From contig DKBS01000187.1 in assembly GCA_002451275.1 (NCBI GenBank), positions 13,544 to 20,494 of the forward strand: 6,951 bases of DNA, given 5' to 3'. The notes beneath the pieces were generated by a model that worked only from the letters and a program-made list of their open reading frames with translations, was not told the origin of the DNA and ran no database searches. Numbering within the stretch: the first letter of the stretch is position 1; each line of letters starts with the position of its first letter. The stretch is from Planctomycetaceae bacterium UBA6894 (GTDB taxonomy: Bacteria > Planctomycetota > Planctomycetia > Gemmatales > Gemmataceae). Both the position numbers and the translations under genes were made by a program. Below, piece by piece: positions 5,645-6,951 of the stretch.

Positions 5645-6760
5645 ATGTATCAGATCCTGTTCCGCATACCGCTGCCCGGATTTGAAAACGGCATGGCGGT
5701 CAACGGCTTTGGTCTGATGCTGCTCTGCGCCTTTCTTGCCGGCAACTGGCTGATCGTTCGTCTGGCCAAAAGAGAAGGGGTCGATCCGGGCATGCTCCAG
5801 GATCTGGCCCTGTGGACCTTCCTGGGCGGTATCGCAGGTGGCCGTGCCCTCTACATGTGGGAAAACACAGCCAATTGGGGTGACTTTTTCGGCAAGTTCC
5901 TCCTGCTCAATCAGGGTGGCCTCATTCTCTACGGCGGTTACGCCGGTGGCATTGTCGGCATGTTGCTGGGCTGGTGGCTGCGCCATCGGGACAAGCCGTT
6001 CAACGCCTTGCGCGTGCTCGATGTGTACGCCGCACCGGCCGCTCTGGGGGTGGCCTTCGGCCGGGTGGGGTGCCTTCTGAACGGTTGTTGTTACGGCCAG
6101 GTGGTACCTGAGGATGCGCCCACCTGGCCCGTGCATTACCCCCTGCCGGCAGCCGCCCGATTCGACCTGACCGCCAAAGGCATGCAGACCGCCGCCGGGT
6201 TCGCGTTGGACCCGTCCCGGTATCCCCAGGCGGTGGTGCTGGCCACCGAACCCGGTGCCGGTGCCGAAGGGCTTCTGCCGGGGGATCAAATCATCAAGGC
6301 GCAGGGCCGGGATATCCCCACCGTCGGGGAACTGAGCAGTCTGCTCCTGGGCGACTGGGGTACCGACGCCTTTCGCGGGGTGGCCCACCTTCGCCTGACT
6401 GTCCTGCGCGACGGCAGGGAGCTGGATCTGACAATCCGGCCAGTCACTCCTGGGGTGCATCCCGCCCAGCTTTATGAGGTGGTCAGCATGGTCCTGCTCT
6501 GTCTGGCGATCATCGCCTACCTGCCGGTCCGTTCCCGGATGGGCCAGGCCGCCACGCTGTTCTTTTTCCTCTACGGCTGCCACCGGTTTCTGAATGAATT
6601 GCTCCGCAGCGATCCGCGGCCCATCGGACTGGAAAACAATGTCAGTGTCTTCCTGATCCTGGGGGGCTTTCTTGCCTGGGCGGCCTGTGCGCTGATCGGG
6701 CAGCGGGTCGCTTCCGGGAACCCTGCATCCAGTCTGCAGGTTCAGCCCGGGACCAATTAG
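5645..6760 (+). CDS. lgt: Prolipoprotein diacylglyceryl transferase (Lgt) with PDZ-like insert
   Basis: Lgt is an inner-membrane enzyme that moves diacylglycerol from phosphatidylglycerol to the lipobox cysteine of prolipoproteins. Family marks seen in this 371-residue protein are a polytopic core with GGIAGGRALY (61-70), GGLILYGGYAGG (91-102), FGRVGCLLNG (138-147), HPAQLYE (272-278) and HRFLNELLR (313-321), where R314 and E318 keep the Arg-x3-Glu spacing of E. coli Lgt. Usual length is about 260-290; the excess is an insert (about 195-267) resembling a PDZ domain. By eye, several E. coli active-site positions differ: Y26 is F22, H103 is Y96, N146 is C143 and E151 is C148. ATG 5645 is preferred because the GTG at 5600 falls inside a hairpin and would add 15 unremarkable residues. 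A weak GTGAG precedes ATG by 7 bases. Its stop overlaps the convergent helicase gene. Confidence 0.88.
   Translation: MYQILFRIPLPGFENGMAVNGFGLMLLCAFLAGNWLIVRLAKREGVDPGMLQDLALWTFLGGIAGGRALYMWENTANWGDFFGKFLLLNQGGLILYGGYAGGIVGMLLGWWLRHRDKPFNALRVLDVYAAPAALGVAFGRVGCLLNGCCYGQVVPEDAPTWPVHYPLPAAARFDLTAKGMQTAAGFALDPSRYPQAVVLATEPGAGAEGLLPGDQIIKAQGRDIPTVGELSSLLLGDWGTDAFRGVAHLRLTVLRDGRELDLTIRPVTPGVHPAQLYEVVSMVLLCLAIIAYLPVRSRMGQAATLFFFLYGCHRFLNELLRSDPRPIGLENNVSVFLILGGFLAWAACALIGQRVASGNPASSLQVQPGTN
6227..6442 (+). other. PDZ-like domain inserted in Lgt
   Basis: Residues about 195-266 of the Lgt protein read like a bacterial PDZ domain. AVVLATEPGAGAEGLLPGD matches the usual strand, Ala/Gly-rich turn and GLxxGD segment. 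IIKAQGRDI then matches the I-x-x-x-x-G-x-x-I strand, and HLRLTVLRDGRELDLTI matches the terminal strands. It sits between the Arg-Gly signature helix and HPAQLYE, a loop that faces the periplasm in E. coli Lgt, so it should be extracytoplasmic. Binding partners are unknown. Confidence 0.7.
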
Positions 6761-6951
6761 AAATCTTCGCCCGGGTGGACGATGGTCAGTTTGGCTTTCG
6801 AGGCCAAAAAGACCCGCAGCCCGGCGGTTTGAAATCGGATCCGGACCTTGCGCAGGGCCCCGTTGCCCGAGGCTTCCACGATCTGTCCGACCCCGTACTC
6901 GCCATGCGAGACAAACATCCCCTGCCGCAGTTCATCCGGCTCGCCGGGGCG
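6757..6951 (-). CDS. UvrD/PcrA-type helicase, C-terminal tail (5' partial)
   Basis: Reading the minus strand from the right edge gives 64 in-frame codons ending at TAA (6759-6757). The segment LRQGMFVSHGEYGVGQIVEA, then VRIRFQTAG and the final short strand, resembles the C-terminal Tudor-like domain of UvrD/PcrA superfamily 1 helicases. Those usually carry a G-x-x-V-x-H-x-x-x-G-x-G-x-I/V pattern close to the stop codon. In that family the domain contacts RNA polymerase during transcription-coupled repair. The ATPase and helicase motifs must lie beyond the window, so the call rests only on this small domain. A CarD/Mfd-type RNA-polymerase-interacting domain has a similar pattern, but it is not expected this close to a C-terminus in Mfd. 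The gene runs tail to tail with lgt, with the two stop codons sharing TTAG. Confidence 0.62.
   Translation of the reverse strand, partial: RPGEPDELRQGMFVSHGEYGVGQIVEASGNGALRKVRIRFQTAGLRVFLASKAKLTIVHPGEDF
6784..6814. promoter_or_regulatory. Hairpin just past the lgt stop, inside the helicase coding end
   Basis: GGTC (6784-6787) pairs with GACC (6811-6814), and TTTGGC (6790-6795) pairs with GCCAAA (6803-6808). The loop is 7 bases and the two stems are separated by a 2-by-2 internal loop. It begins 23 bases after the lgt stop. It could mark the 3' end of the lgt transcript, since the two convergent genes leave no intergenic room for a terminator. No T-run follows on the plus strand. Confidence 0.3.

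Noticed and set aside
5618..6583. A 321-codon minus-strand open frame opposite lgt
   Set aside because: The translation shows no family motif or membrane pattern and is the antisense shadow of a clearly recognised Lgt.
1..6951. Mobile elements, CRISPR arrays, tRNA or rRNA genes
   Set aside because: I saw no transposase or integrase motifs, no regularly spaced repeats beyond the short ones listed, and no tRNA- or rRNA-like segments in the small intergenic spaces.
6757..6951. CarD-type transcription factor instead of a helicase tail
   Set aside because: The H-x-x-x-G-x-G pattern is shared, but CarD carries this domain at its N-terminus with about 100 residues after it, whereas here the stop follows within about 55 residues. 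A UvrD/PcrA C-terminus fits better, though not beyond doubt.

Overview
The window is a G+C-rich stretch of bacterial chromosome. Five reading frames lie on the plus strand, four of them packed into one likely operon, and one convergent gene enters from the right edge. The best guess at the host is a planctomycete or another member of the PVC group. This rests on the style of the UvrD-like C-terminal tail, the long Lgt with a PDZ-like insert, and the trio of SPFH proteins beside a metal P-type ATPase. It is inferred from family resemblance only, since no marker gene is present.

Layout. (1) 1-315 is the C-terminal end of a class 1/2-type aldehyde dehydrogenase whose start lies left of the window. 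(2) 316-417 is a short gap with a terminator-like hairpin (361-397), followed almost at once by the next start codon. (3) 418-3624 encodes a 1068-residue fusion. Residues 1 to about 680 are a complete P1B-type heavy-metal ATPase without an N-terminal metal-binding domain. Residues from about 716 to the end are a full HflK-like protein (membrane anchor, SPFH domain, coiled coil, HflK-type tail). (4) 3675-4658 is an HflC-like SPFH protein. (5) 4655-5584 is a second, shorter HflK-like SPFH protein, overlapping the previous gene by ATGA. Its ribosome-binding site lies inside a strong inverted repeat. (6) 5645-6760 is a prolipoprotein diacylglyceryl transferase (Lgt) with a PDZ-like insert and several substituted catalytic-core residues. 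(7) 6757-6951, minus strand, is the C-terminal end of a UvrD/PcrA-type helicase, overlapping lgt tail to tail by 4 bases.

How it may work (inference). In well-studied bacteria HflK and HflC form a membrane-anchored cage around the FtsH protease. No FtsH is seen here. Instead an HflK-like subunit is covalently joined to a metal-ion pump, followed by separate HflC-like and HflK-like genes. The predicted topology is consistent: eight ATPase helices leave the chain in the cytoplasm, and a ninth helix puts the SPFH domain on the outer face, where the other two SPFH proteins should also sit. The simplest hypothesis is a mixed SPFH ring or cage that encloses or organises the metal ATPase. The Lgt PDZ-like insert should also face outward, but its link to the SPFH/ATPase unit may be only shared transcription or chance adjacency.
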